The notes under the pieces: model-generated | Database searches by the model: none | What the model was told of the DNA's origin: nothing | The model's input: the letters and a program-made list of their open reading frames with translations, nothing else | Assembly (NCBI RefSeq): GCF_945957355.1 | Contig: NZ_CAMFKM010000001.1 | Span: forward strand, 62,001 to 126,000 | DNA length: 64,000 bases | Origin: an uncultured Reyranella sp. | Lineage (GTDB): Bacteria > Pseudomonadota > Alphaproteobacteria > Reyranellales > Reyranellaceae | Reading direction: 5' to 3' | Program-made: the position numbers and the translations under genes | In this document: positions 45,260 to 54,132 of the stretch, piece by piece | Position numbering within the stretch: position 1 is the stretch's first letter | How the letters are laid out: each line of letters starts with the position of its first letter

Positions 45260-46321
45260 ATGTTCGATTGTGCAAAGGACCTATTGGCATATCACAACGA
45301 GAAGGTGACCTTGCCGCAGGCAGAGCAGACCGATATGCGCAACCGGCGAAACGCCAATCGCGATCGTCTCAAGAAAGGTCTCAGCAGCGCGGGGAAGCCT
45401 GCGCCGCGGGAGTTCGTCGTTCAGGGAAGCTACGCCATGAAGACCATGACGCAGCATCCCGGCAAGGACTACGACATCGACGACGGCGTCTATTTTCACA
45501 AGGAAGATCTCGTCGGCGAGCGCGGTGCGGAAATGTCTGCTCTGCAGGCGCGTCAGATGGTGCGGGACGCTCTAGATGATGGATCGTTTAAGAAACCGCC
45601 GGAGGTCCGGAAAAACTGCGTGCGGGTCTATTACGAAGCCGGTTTTCATGTCGACGTACCGGTCTATCGACGCGTCACGACCAAGAACCTCTGGGGGAAT
45701 GAAACGTATCACTACGAGCTCGCGGCGAGCGATTGGAAGCGCTCGGATGCGCGCGCCGTTGCGTCGTGGTTCGAGGCCGAGAACGACCGCCAGAGCCCCG
45801 ATACCGGCAACGGACGGCAGCTTCGCCGCATCGTGCGGCTGATCAAGAAATATGCCCGCAGCCGCGACAGCTGGAAGGGCCAGGTCCTGAGCGGCTTCGG
45901 CATCACCAAACTGGTGACGGAGCGTTATCGTGCCGATGCCGGCCGGGAGGACAGAGCGCTTTACAATACGATGGTCGCAATCCGGGATCGGCTGCGCGGA
46001 TCTCTCGTAATCGATCACCCTGTCACGCCGAACGAAACAATCACCTCCGGCCCAGACGATGCGCGTGCACGATTTCTGCGCGATAAGCTTTCGGAAACAA
46101 TCGATAATTTGGCGCCGCTCTTTGAGTACGGGTGCACGCGGCAACAAGCCTTGAAGTGCTGGGACAAGGTGTTTGCAACCACCTTCTTCAGTGACCGGGC
46201 GGAGTCGCGGGCGCAGGCTGGGGCGAGCCTGTTGGGCGTTGGTACTGTCGTGCCGGCGGCAGCTCCGCTGGCTTTCCCGAAGGCGCCTCGCGTTGATGAC
46301 AAGCCGCGTGGATTTGGCTGA
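45260..46321 (+). CDS. CD-NTase, DncV-like CBASS cyclase
   Basis: 353 residues with the nucleotidyltransferase core GSYAMKT (56-62), DYDIDDG (metal Asp72 and Asp74) and a third acidic residue in FHVDVPVY (Asp132). The IDDG form and the CapV partner point to the DncV-like clade, so 3'3'-cGAMP is the likely product; this is inferred from the family. The C-terminus ends GFG, a short flexible tail as expected for Cap2-linked conjugation, though the last residue chemistry is unproven. The stop overlaps the cap2 start by 1 nt. Confidence 0.9.
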   Translation: MFDCAKDLLAYHNEKVTLPQAEQTDMRNRRNANRDRLKKGLSSAGKPAPREFVVQGSYAMKTMTQHPGKDYDIDDGVYFHKEDLVGERGAEMSALQARQMVRDALDDGSFKKPPEVRKNCVRVYYEAGFHVDVPVYRRVTTKNLWGNETYHYELAASDWKRSDARAVASWFEAENDRQSPDTGNGRQLRRIVRLIKKYARSRDSWKGQVLSGFGITKLVTERYRADAGREDRALYNTMVAIRDRLRGSLVIDHPVTPNETITSGPDDARARFLRDKLSETIDNLAPLFEYGCTRQQALKCWDKVFATTFFSDRAESRAQAGASLLGVGTVVPAAAPLAFPKAPRVDDKPRGFG

Positions 46322-48057
46322 TGTGGTGGGTGCAGGATCCTGTCCGCCTGAAGCAGGAAGTTGCAGCCATCGAGAGGCTGCAGATCGACCATTCGTGGCT
46401 CACAACCGCAGTACCTCGGGCGCTTCCGGCGTTTAGGCTTGGTTTCGACTTCGACATCACGGTCAGCGGAGTAACCCATCCATTTCTGCTGACTTATCCG
46501 GCGTTGTTTCCGGCAGCACCTCCGCAAATCACGCCACGAGACGGCCGGCGCCTATCTGGGCATCAGTATGGCGACGGCGGCGAGCTTTGCCTTGAGTACC
46601 GGGCCGACAATTGGGACCCTGCCTTTAGCGGCGCGATGATGATCGAGAGCGCTCACAGGCTCTTGGTGGCCGAAGATCCTGACACGCAGCACCGGGCACC
46701 GGCGCCTTCAGCACATCGCACATCAATTGGTCAGGACTTGCGAAGCCAGACATTTCGGTTCTTGGTGACGCGAAGCCTACTCGAGCATGTGGGTACCCTT
46801 CCCTGCCCCAGCATTCAGCAAGGCTTCGTTAAGGAAGCGCAGCCCCCGAAAAAAATCTGGACGGCGCATGTTGGACGACTTGGCTCGGAAACAGCACCAG
46901 ACTGGCTCGAAACGGGCCTATCCGTCCCTGGAACTGCCGGTGAAGCATGCCTCCTGCTGCGCGTCGCAACTCTCGACAGCGTGCCCACACGGCCAGACCA
47001 CGCGGCATTGGAGCGATTGGTCCAAGACGCTGGCGGAACGCCAGCGGAGTTCTTTGATGATCATTCGAACCGCTTTGTGGTGCTCGCGACCGAGCATTCG
47101 GCACGAGCGTTCTTTTCATATCCGAAGGCCGGCGAACGGCATGTGATTCCCTACCAGACCGCCGACTTCTCGGACGACGTGGGCGGCCGCTTACCACCCA
47201 GCTACGCAACGCTTCAGTCAAAAAAGGTGGGGCTTGTCGGCTGCGGGTCGCTCGGCTCGAAGATTGCCGCAAGTCTTGCCCGGTGCGGTGTGGGCGCAAT
47301 CGTCCTAATAGACGATGACATCCTGAAGCCGGGCAATTTGCTGCGTCACGAGCTCGACGGAGGCAGTGTCGGCGCCCACAAGGTAGAAGCGCTCGAGGCT
47401 CGCTTGCTGGCCCTGGCGTCAGGCATAAAGGTGCGAGCGTTTCGTGTCGCGCTGGGCGGCCAAGAATCCTCGGGCGGCACAGCAATCGTGCTCGATAAGT
47501 TGGCCACCTGCGATCTCTTGATTGATGCCACCGCAGATGCCCACGCCTTCAACTTTGTCGCCGCGGCGGCGCGCAGCGGTCTTCACCCGATGGTGTGGGC
47601 GGAAGTCTACGCGGGTGGCATTGGTGGCTTTGTAGCCAGGGTGAGACCTGATAAAGAGCCGCCGCCGCATTCGGCCCGGCGGCAATATCTTGCCTGGTGC
47701 CACGATCAGGGCGTCCCTTGGCACGGCGACGATCGTGAATACGGTGCGGCCGGCCCGGACGATCGGCCTCTTATTGCGGATGACGCCGACGTTGCCGTGA
47801 TCGCCGCGCATGCGACGAGGCTGGCGCTCGACACGTTGATTCAGCCCGCGGAATCGGCTTTTCCTCATCCGGCCTATGCCGTTGGTCTCGCTGCAGCCTG
47901 GATCTTTGCCGCCCCCTTCGACACTAGGCCGATCGACTTCGTTCCTGATGGACCATGGTCTACATCCACTCCAGAGAAAGCAGAGGAAGCCATCGATTTC
48001 ATGGTTGCGCTCTTGAAGAAGGCCAAGGATGAAGGTCGAACAGACACCGGAGGTTGA
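46321..48057 (+). CDS. cap2: Cap2, E1/E2 ubiquitin-like conjugating protein
   Basis: 578 residues. The N-terminal E2-like domain has the active Cys90 in GGELCLEYRADNW. The C-terminal E1/ThiF-like domain has the nucleotide loop GCGSLGSK (about 307) and DDDILKPGNLLRHE, with a candidate adenylation-loop Cys460 in LAWCHDQG. In type II CBASS Cap2 joins the CD-NTase C-terminus to a target and so primes the cyclase. The gene overlaps its neighbours on both sides (1 nt and 29 nt). Confidence 0.9.
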   Translation: MWWVQDPVRLKQEVAAIERLQIDHSWLTTAVPRALPAFRLGFDFDITVSGVTHPFLLTYPALFPAAPPQITPRDGRRLSGHQYGDGGELCLEYRADNWDPAFSGAMMIESAHRLLVAEDPDTQHRAPAPSAHRTSIGQDLRSQTFRFLVTRSLLEHVGTLPCPSIQQGFVKEAQPPKKIWTAHVGRLGSETAPDWLETGLSVPGTAGEACLLLRVATLDSVPTRPDHAALERLVQDAGGTPAEFFDDHSNRFVVLATEHSARAFFSYPKAGERHVIPYQTADFSDDVGGRLPPSYATLQSKKVGLVGCGSLGSKIAASLARCGVGAIVLIDDDILKPGNLLRHELDGGSVGAHKVEALEARLLALASGIKVRAFRVALGGQESSGGTAIVLDKLATCDLLIDATADAHAFNFVAAAARSGLHPMVWAEVYAGGIGGFVARVRPDKEPPPHSARRQYLAWCHDQGVPWHGDDREYGAAGPDDRPLIADDADVAVIAAHATRLALDTLIQPAESAFPHPAYAVGLAAAWIFAAPFDTRPIDFVPDGPWSTSTPEKAEEAIDFMVALLKKAKDEGRTDTGG

Positions 48058-48529
48058 ACGGCGCATTCGACTAGCTCTTCGCAAGGCCGGCCGTCGTGAG
48101 ATCGGCGGCATGCTTATGGCCGAACAATTGTCTCCCGACCATTTTCGCATTGTCGACTTCTCAGTCGATGGCTTTTCCGGCTCACACACGCACTTCCGCC
48201 GAGACCCGCAGATTCATCGAGCGACGCTCGATGATTTCTTCGAGCGCACCGGTCGGGACTACGAGCGCTTCAACTATCTTGGCGAATGGCACTCTCACCC
48301 TTCGTTCTCCGTGAGGCCGAGTGCCGAAGACGTCGCCACCATGACGGACATTGTCCAATCCCCTGGGTCGCCCATTACCTTTGCAATGCTGCTAATCGTA
48401 CGTCTCCGGTGGCGGTATTGGCTGGACTACTCACTGATTGCCTTTGTGGCCGCTCGAGACAGCGTTGAGCTGCGATTGACGAAGTCGTCTGCCCGCTCGG
48501 CTCCCGGCAGGTGCCAAGCTCACTACTGA
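48029..48529 (+). CDS. cap3: Cap3, JAB/MPN isopeptidase of CBASS
   Basis: 166 residues with the JAMM zinc site: Glu24 in REIGGMLM, then HSH-P (His88, His90), Ser98 and Asp101 in PSAEDV. Cap3 removes the CD-NTase conjugate and so opposes Cap2. Its ATG lies 29 nt inside cap2, giving tight coupling. It ends the CBASS operon. The last 15 residues (SSARSAPGRCQAHY) look less conserved and may be extended by local change at the island edge. Confidence 0.88.
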   Translation: MKVEQTPEVERRIRLALRKAGRREIGGMLMAEQLSPDHFRIVDFSVDGFSGSHTHFRRDPQIHRATLDDFFERTGRDYERFNYLGEWHSHPSFSVRPSAEDVATMTDIVQSPGSPITFAMLLIVRLRWRYWLDYSLIAFVAARDSVELRLTKSSARSAPGRCQAHY

Positions 48530-49129
48530 GAAGCGCAGCGATCGTTCACGCCGACAAAAGCACGTATTTCTGCGACGCCACACTTCGCCCAAACGCGCCG
48601 GCCCACGAGATGGCTCGCCGTACATGCCCAAACGTCGCTAACTGCACGCCGGCGGGTTGAGTTGTTCGGCTCAGCGTCAACGCCGATGTTGATGTCTCGG
48701 CTAATTTCCTTGACGGCCTTCGCAAGTTGAAGTGGTCGCGGGAGGACGCAGCTATCCGAACTTACGAACACAAAAAAAGCCGCCCGTTAGGGGCCGCTGT
48801 TCTGTCTAACTTGACTTCGCAGGTTGAGGTGGTTGCGGGGGAGGGCAACCAGCTTTACTTGCTTCTCCCAGCGGCCGCCTAGATTCAAGGCGCGAGCCCG
48901 CAACCACTGAGACCAACATTCATTGGTCACTCCCATACGACTGATTATACCCATCTTGCAGCCCATTTTTGACTGCATGATATTCCCACTTCGTTGCTAG
49001 GGTAACCGATTTTCACACAAGCTCCTTGAGACCCTGTCCAATCGCTACTGTACCCACTTGCATACGCCGATTCAGTTGGGCGCAAGGGGCGAGATGGCAA
49101 GGTGTCTCAGTGTCGATACTTAAAGACCG
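48530..49129. other. Scarred stretch after CBASS without intact genes
   Basis: 600 nt. Two related segments start with CTTCGCA: 48718-48745 and 48815-48842, matching at 24 of 28 bases and resembling the acceptor end of a tRNA on the other strand (TGGTTGCGGGGG). A minus-strand terminator lies between them. Short frames (for example 48787-48978) show no domain. It looks like old insertion debris at the edge of the defence island. Confidence 0.4.
48772..48797 (-). terminator. Candidate minus-strand intrinsic terminator
   Basis: On the minus strand GCGGCCC-CTAA-CGGGCGGC (one mismatch) is followed by seven T. No intact gene ends into it, which suggests a deleted minus-strand gene. Confidence 0.5.
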
Positions 49130-49440
49130 ACCCAAGCCATCTCCCGAATCGCAGGAGACGCAGGGCATTAGCCGTGACAAAGACTGTTGCGCCGTGTCGG
49201 CGAGAATCGCCACACAGAGCGGCGTCGCTTGGAGGACAAGTCGTGGCGAGAAAGTCACCTTTCAAGTGGAGGGCGAGCGTGATGTTCTTCCATATGTTCG
49301 AAAGTGCCGCGCGCGCGACAAGCTGACAAGCGCGGCGACATCGCCAACCCGACCTGAATAATGCCGCATCGGCCGTTTCGAGGGCGACGTCCGTAGTGCG
49401 CCGGCGCATTGTCGAAGGACAGGCCGCGCTCCCAACGGCC
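49130..49440 (-). pseudogene. Decayed 3' part of a P1B-type metal ATPase
   Basis: Pieces in different phases of the minus strand spell the end of a ZntA/CadA-type ATPase in order: TDVALETADAALF, GRVGDVAALVSLSRA, ALSNIWKNITLALHLK, CVAILADT and GATVFVTANALRLLRF. At least three frameshifts separate them. No start or phosphorylation site remains. It shows that an earlier metal ATPase, in the opposite direction to the present one, was lost here. Confidence 0.72.
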
Positions 49441-49516
49441 GGATCTACAGCGACGAGATGCGGCCGATGCGACTTCATCCGTCACGCGCAGCTTCAATGT
49501 TGATGTCACACGGGAG

Positions 49517-49547
49517 TTGATTCTGTAGTGGCTACAGGCTGTAGGTA
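49517..49547 (+). promoter_or_regulatory. MerR-type promoter/operator 1
   Basis: TTGATT (-35, 49517-49522), the dyad CTGTAGTGGCTACAG (49523-49537) and TAGGTA (-10, 49542-49547) give the 19-nt spacer that MerR activators need. It faces the methyltransferase gene, whose ATG is 188 nt further on. Confidence 0.6.
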
Positions 49548-49734
49548 CAGCAAGCGACTGAGTCCACGCACTTGAGGCCAATTATGAATGAGCAGGTGAT
49601 AGGCCTGATCGGGGACGCTTGGCGCGCTCAAAGGAGTGGCGCAGGCGCAGTCGTTCAACACTACGGGGCGCGTCTTGCCGGCTGGCCACCTAGGCGCTGC
49701 AAGATACACAGTGGCAGAACCGAGAGGGACTATT

Positions 49735-50400
49735 ATGCCGTCAGACGTAAGCTACACGCCAGCTGCCGGACATCACTGGCTCACGCCTTTCTACGATTTC
49801 GGTGTCGCAGTGCTGACGCGCGAGGGCCGATGGCGGAGTGCTCTTGTCGAGCAGCTCCACCCTGATCCTGCCGACGTAATCGTCGACATTGGCTGTGGCA
49901 CGGGTTCGCTTCTTGTGCGGGTGGGGAAGACCGCGCCGTCTGTCCAGCTCATAGGGATTGATCCGGACCCGGCCGTGCTGGAGAGGGCGCGGAAACGATT
50001 TGTGGACGCTGGCCTCTCGATCGAGCTTCACGTCGGCTTCGCGCGGCAGACGGCAAAGTTGTTGGATGGACGGCGTCCGACAAAGATCTTGTCGAGTCTC
50101 GTGTTTCATCAGGTGCCGATGGCTGAAAAGAAGGCCGCGCTTGCCTCAACGTATGCTGCGCTCGGTGCCGGCGGCGAGCTTCACATTGCGGATTATGGCC
50201 GTCAGCGCACCCGCCTCATGCGAGTTCTCTTCAGAAGCGTAATCCAGAATCTCGATGGACGCTTGAACACCGAACCCAATGCGCGTGGAGTTCTGCCGGA
50301 GCTGATGCATGGCGCCGGTTTCCGGAACGTGGAGGAAACGGTTGTCATTCCAACGCTTAGCGGTTCAATCTCTCTCTATCGCGCGATCCGCCCATCGTGA
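49735..50400 (+). CDS. Class I SAM-dependent methyltransferase
   Basis: I chose the ATG at 49735 (MPSDVSYTPAAGHHWLTPFY), with GAGAGGGAC upstream; the frame extends upstream to 49636 without family-like sequence. The 221-residue product has the SAM motif VDIGCGTGSLLVRV and DPDPAVLERARKR. The substrate is unknown. It lies behind a MerR-type promoter at the head of the Pb/Cd cargo, so it may be part of the metal response, for example methylating a metal(loid) or a small molecule; that is speculation. Confidence 0.78.
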   Translation: MPSDVSYTPAAGHHWLTPFYDFGVAVLTREGRWRSALVEQLHPDPADVIVDIGCGTGSLLVRVGKTAPSVQLIGIDPDPAVLERARKRFVDAGLSIELHVGFARQTAKLLDGRRPTKILSSLVFHQVPMAEKKAALASTYAALGAGGELHIADYGRQRTRLMRVLFRSVIQNLDGRLNTEPNARGVLPELMHGAGFRNVEETVVIPTLSGSISLYRAIRPS

Positions 50401-50925
50401 CGCGCGAACTTCCCCGAGTGACGGGGTGTTGTCACGGCACAGTGCCTATTCGCTCTGTCACGTCGACTCCAGTGCCCGGGAAGTCAATCACGCACCCGCC
50501 TTCGCGAAGTCTAGGTGTTCGCTCGACAATGGTCGGCCCGAAGCCGGATCGCTGGAGCCATTACGCTAAGGCTCAAGGCCGGCCCTGCAATGCCTGCTCC
50601 CGAAGTGAGGATGGCCTTGTCCGTAAGGGTTCATGCGCTACTTCTCGCACAAAGGATGCCCACTCGACATCCCACAGTAGAACAAGAGCAAGAGCCTACG
50701 TAAGTAAAGCCGCCTAAGATCACAGGCGTGAGCATGGAGCTGCGCCGCTGTGCGCGGACCGGACGCAAGGCGGTCACCGGATGGCGCCCTATCGGATTCC
50801 ATACGGGCGAGTGTGCCTTGGCTGCCTCAGCTTTTCACGGATCGGGTCGGTCAGGCTGGCAGGGATAGATAGGGTAGCCCTTTATTTTGGGGAGAGTAGC
50901 GAGAAATCGTTGCTGAAAGCGCCCC
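50401..50925. other. Intergenic stretch before the metal ATPase promoter
   Basis: 525 nt between the methyltransferase stop and the MerR-type promoter of the ATPase. Short frames exist on the plus strand but none has a domain or good start. No hairpin terminator stands out. Probably remains of rearranged DNA. Confidence 0.4.
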
Positions 50926-50956
50926 TTGCTTCTGTAGCGGCTACAGGAATTATGAT
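50926..50956 (+). promoter_or_regulatory. MerR-type promoter/operator 2 (metal ATPase)
   Basis: TTGCTT (-35, 50926-50931), the perfect dyad CTGTAGCGGCTACAG (50932-50946) and TATGAT (-10, 50951-50956), spacer 19 nt. This is a textbook MerR/CadR/PbrR promoter and lies 55 nt before the ATPase ATG. Confidence 0.8.
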
Positions 50957-51011
50957 CTTCTGAAAAGAAAGCAGCTGGGGGCTGAACTCGAATCGCGACA
51001 CCAAGGAGCCA

Positions 51012-54000
51012 ATGATGAAAGTTGATGACGCGACGATGGGCCTTTCAAGATCGCTGCGCTTTCAGGTCGACGGCTTGGATTGCCAAAACGAGGTTCGCCT
51101 GCTTCGCGCGGCGGTCGGGCCAGTCGTCGGCGGCGACGACAAGCTGTCCTTCGATACTCGAGCCGGTGTCATGGAGGTGATCTCCGAGAGCGTTCCGATA
51201 GTCGACGCCATTCAGCGGGCGGTCGCAACGACCGGGATGCACGCGCATCTCCTAGGTGAACTGGAGCAGCAGCCTGCACCGACTTTGCTGTTCCGGATCG
51301 AGGGGCTCGACTGCAAGAACGAAGTTGCCATGCTCAAGCGTGAGGTTGGTCCGCTCGTTGGGAGCGAAGCTTGGCTGTCGTTCGATACGGCGAAGGGGCT
51401 CATGACGGTCGCGCCGCAACGGCAGGCGACAGTCGACGATATCGTCAGCCGCGTCGACACGACCGGCATGCGTGCCTCCGTTTCTGCGGACGACACGGCC
51501 GAAGCAATGTTGTTCCGCGTTGTTGGACTCGACTGCAAGAACGAGGTTGCAGCGCTCACGCGTGAACTGGGTCCGCTCGTCGGCGACGACAAGCTTGCCT
51601 TCGACACCGAGCAAGGCACGATGACCGTTGCTCCCCAGAGCCGGGCGGCACTCGACGCGATCCAGGAAGCTGTGGAGCGAACGGGTATGCGCGCCGAGCC
51701 CTGGTTGCCGCCGGCAGTTTCCCTTGGCGCGCCCGTCAGAGTACCTGAGCGTCCCGCATCCAGCGGTGCCGCAGAGCCGCAGGAGGCGCTCAACTCGCCG
51801 CCCCCAACCCTTTTGCCCGGCCAAGTTATGTTTCGCATTCACGGCATGGACTGTGCCGACGAGATCGCGGCATTGAAGCGTGAGGTTGGGCCGCTGGTCG
51901 GCGAAGACAAGCTCGCCTTCGATCTCCTCAACGGCCGCATGTCGATCGACATGACGCCGGATGCGGCACTCGAATCCCGAGTAGAGAAGGCTGTGGCACG
52001 CGCTGGACTGCGCGCCGAGCCCTGGATCGAAGGCGGCACCAGCGAAGCTGCGCAGGCCGAAGAGCGCCGCAGGCGAGTGCAATCGTGGCTGACCATCGCG
52101 AGCGGCGTGTTCACGGCAATGGGCTTTGCGATCCATGCTTGGCTGGGCGGCGGCGTCATGGCGGCTTTCGAGGCGGGTGAACACGGCTCGGGGTCGACCC
52201 CGCTGCCCAGCGTGGCGTTGTACACGTTCGCGGTACTCGGTGCGGCACGTTACGTCGCGCCCAAGGCTTGGCTCGCCGCCAAGCGGCTTCGTCCCGACAT
52301 GAATCTGCTGATGATGGTGGCGGTTGCGGGCGCCATTGGAATCGGTGCCTGGTTTGAGGCTGCCACGGTTTCGTTCTTCTTCGCGATGGCGCTGGCGCTC
52401 GAGGCTTGGAGCCTTGGTCGCGCGCGCCGCGCGGTTGCTGCCCTCATGGAACTCGCGCCCGCCACGGCACGCGTCAAGCTCGAAGACGGCTCCGAGCGCG
52501 ATGTCCCGGCGACCGAGGTTCGGGTTGGCAAGCACATCATCATCCGGCCAGGGGACAAGGTACCACTCGACGGCCGGGTTGCCGCCGGCGAAAGCGAGGT
52601 CAATCAGGCGCCGATCACCGGTGAAAGCATTCCGGTACTGAAGGCGGAGGGCGACCAGGTCTTTGCCGGCACCATCAACGGCGAGGGTGCCCTCGACATC
52701 GTGACCACCAAAGCGGCAAACGACACGACACTCGCCCAGATCATCCGGATGGTCGGCTCGGCACAGAGCCGACGCGCGCCAAGTGAGCAGTGGGTGGAGA
52801 AATTCGCGCGCATCTACACGCCTGTCGTGATGGCGCTTGCCGTCGCAATCTTTTTGGCTCCACCGCTGCTGCTGGCCGGCGCCTGGGACGTCTGGTTCTA
52901 CCGTGCGCTGGTGCTCCTTGTGATCGCTTGCCCCTGCGCCCTCGTGATTTCGACGCCAGTGACGATCGTGGCTGCACTCGCCGGCGCGGCGAAACAGGGT
53001 GTCTTGGTGAAAGGCGGCATTCATCTCGAAACGCCCGCGCACCTCAAGGCCGTTGCGATGGACAAGACCGGCACGCTCACCGAAGGGCGGCCACAGGTCG
53101 TCGAGATCGTGCCGCTCGGCGGCCGTAACGAAACCGACGTTCTCGGCTTGGCCGCGGCCCTGGAGGCGCGCAGCGGGCATCCGATTGCGCGCGCCATCCT
53201 GGCGAAAGCCGCCGAACTCAAGATCGCCGCCGAACCCGCCGAGGGCGTCCAAGCCATCGCTGGCCGAGGCGTAACCGGGCGAGTGGCCGGTCGCGAGACG
53301 TGGCTCGGCTCGCGACGCTATCTTGAGGAGCAGGGCATCAACTCAGATGCAGTTCTTCTGCGGGCCGATGCACTTTCAAGCGCCGGTCGCACCATCGTCG
53401 GGGTGGGCATTGGGCAGGAGATCTGGGGTCTCGTGGCCGTTGCCGATGCCGTCAGGCCGGAAGCGAGGGACATCGTAACGGCGCTGCACCTCGCAGGCAT
53501 CAAACACGTCGTGATGCTCACAGGCGACAATCGGGCGACGGCAGAAGCGATTGCGAAGCAGACGGGCATCGACGAGGTCCGAGCGGAGCTTCTACCGGCC
53601 GACAAGGTGGCAGCCGTCGAGGATTTGGTCCGGCGCCACGGGTCGGTTGCCATGGTCGGCGACGGGGTCAACGATGCTCCGGCGATGGGGCGTGCTAATC
53701 TCGGCATCGCAATGGGCGCCATGGGCAGCGACGCCGCCATCGAAACGGCCGATGTGGCGCTTATGTCGGACGATCTGTCCAAACTTCCTTGGCTCGTGCG
53801 CCATTCGCGCGCGACTCTCGCCGTGATCCGGCAGAACGTTGCGTTTTCCATCGCCGTGAAGCTCGTGTTCACAGCTCTGACGGTGATTGGTCTCGCATCG
53901 CTATGGGGTGCCATCGCCGCCGACGTTGGCGCGTCACTTCTGGTCGTTCTAAACGGTCTGCGCCTGCTCAACCGTGGCCAGACGATGGACGGTCCATCGA

Positions 54001-54068
54001 CGGGATCTGGAGTTCCGACGCGCGTGCATCAACGGCCCGCGGTTGCTGCAGCAGGCCCAGCGCGCTGA
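51012..54068 (+). CDS. P1B-2 Zn/Cd/Pb ATPase with four HMA-like domains
   Basis: 1018 residues. AAGGAG lies just before the first of two adjacent ATGs (51012 and 51015). Four HMA-like repeats precede the membrane part, with single-Cys metal loops instead of CxxC: GLDCQNE (Cys24), GLDCKNE (Cys101 and Cys175) and GMDCADE (Cys281). The core has CPCALV (640), DKTGT (Asp684) and GDGVNDAP. The last helices carry AVKLVF and DVGASLLV, the P1B-2 signature for Zn, Cd and Pb. It is the likely pbrA/cadA equivalent, under the MerR-type promoter and followed by lspA. Confidence 0.9.
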   Translation: MMKVDDATMGLSRSLRFQVDGLDCQNEVRLLRAAVGPVVGGDDKLSFDTRAGVMEVISESVPIVDAIQRAVATTGMHAHLLGELEQQPAPTLLFRIEGLDCKNEVAMLKREVGPLVGSEAWLSFDTAKGLMTVAPQRQATVDDIVSRVDTTGMRASVSADDTAEAMLFRVVGLDCKNEVAALTRELGPLVGDDKLAFDTEQGTMTVAPQSRAALDAIQEAVERTGMRAEPWLPPAVSLGAPVRVPERPASSGAAEPQEALNSPPPTLLPGQVMFRIHGMDCADEIAALKREVGPLVGEDKLAFDLLNGRMSIDMTPDAALESRVEKAVARAGLRAEPWIEGGTSEAAQAEERRRRVQSWLTIASGVFTAMGFAIHAWLGGGVMAAFEAGEHGSGSTPLPSVALYTFAVLGAARYVAPKAWLAAKRLRPDMNLLMMVAVAGAIGIGAWFEAATVSFFFAMALALEAWSLGRARRAVAALMELAPATARVKLEDGSERDVPATEVRVGKHIIIRPGDKVPLDGRVAAGESEVNQAPITGESIPVLKAEGDQVFAGTINGEGALDIVTTKAANDTTLAQIIRMVGSAQSRRAPSEQWVEKFARIYTPVVMALAVAIFLAPPLLLAGAWDVWFYRALVLLVIACPCALVISTPVTIVAALAGAAKQGVLVKGGIHLETPAHLKAVAMDKTGTLTEGRPQVVEIVPLGGRNETDVLGLAAALEARSGHPIARAILAKAAELKIAAEPAEGVQAIAGRGVTGRVAGRETWLGSRRYLEEQGINSDAVLLRADALSSAGRTIVGVGIGQEIWGLVAVADAVRPEARDIVTALHLAGIKHVVMLTGDNRATAEAIAKQTGIDEVRAELLPADKVAAVEDLVRRHGSVAMVGDGVNDAPAMGRANLGIAMGAMGSDAAIETADVALMSDDLSKLPWLVRHSRATLAVIRQNVAFSIAVKLVFTALTVIGLASLWGAIAADVGASLLVVLNGLRLLNRGQTMDGPSTGSGVPTRVHQRPAVAAAGPAR

Positions 54069-54132
54069 TTGTGGCATACAGGTATTCGACCTCGATGACG
54101 ACCACCCGCAACAATCGTCACTGCGGTAGACG

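Noticed and set aside
48731..48850. tRNA genes at the TGGTCGCGGG and TGGTTGCGGG sites
   Set aside because: Only the acceptor-like piece is present; no cloverleaf can be drawn.
48787..48978. 63-codon minus-strand frame ahead of a terminator
   Set aside because: Its sequence covers the tRNA-end-like repeat and shows no domain; similar frames are common artefacts of such repeats.
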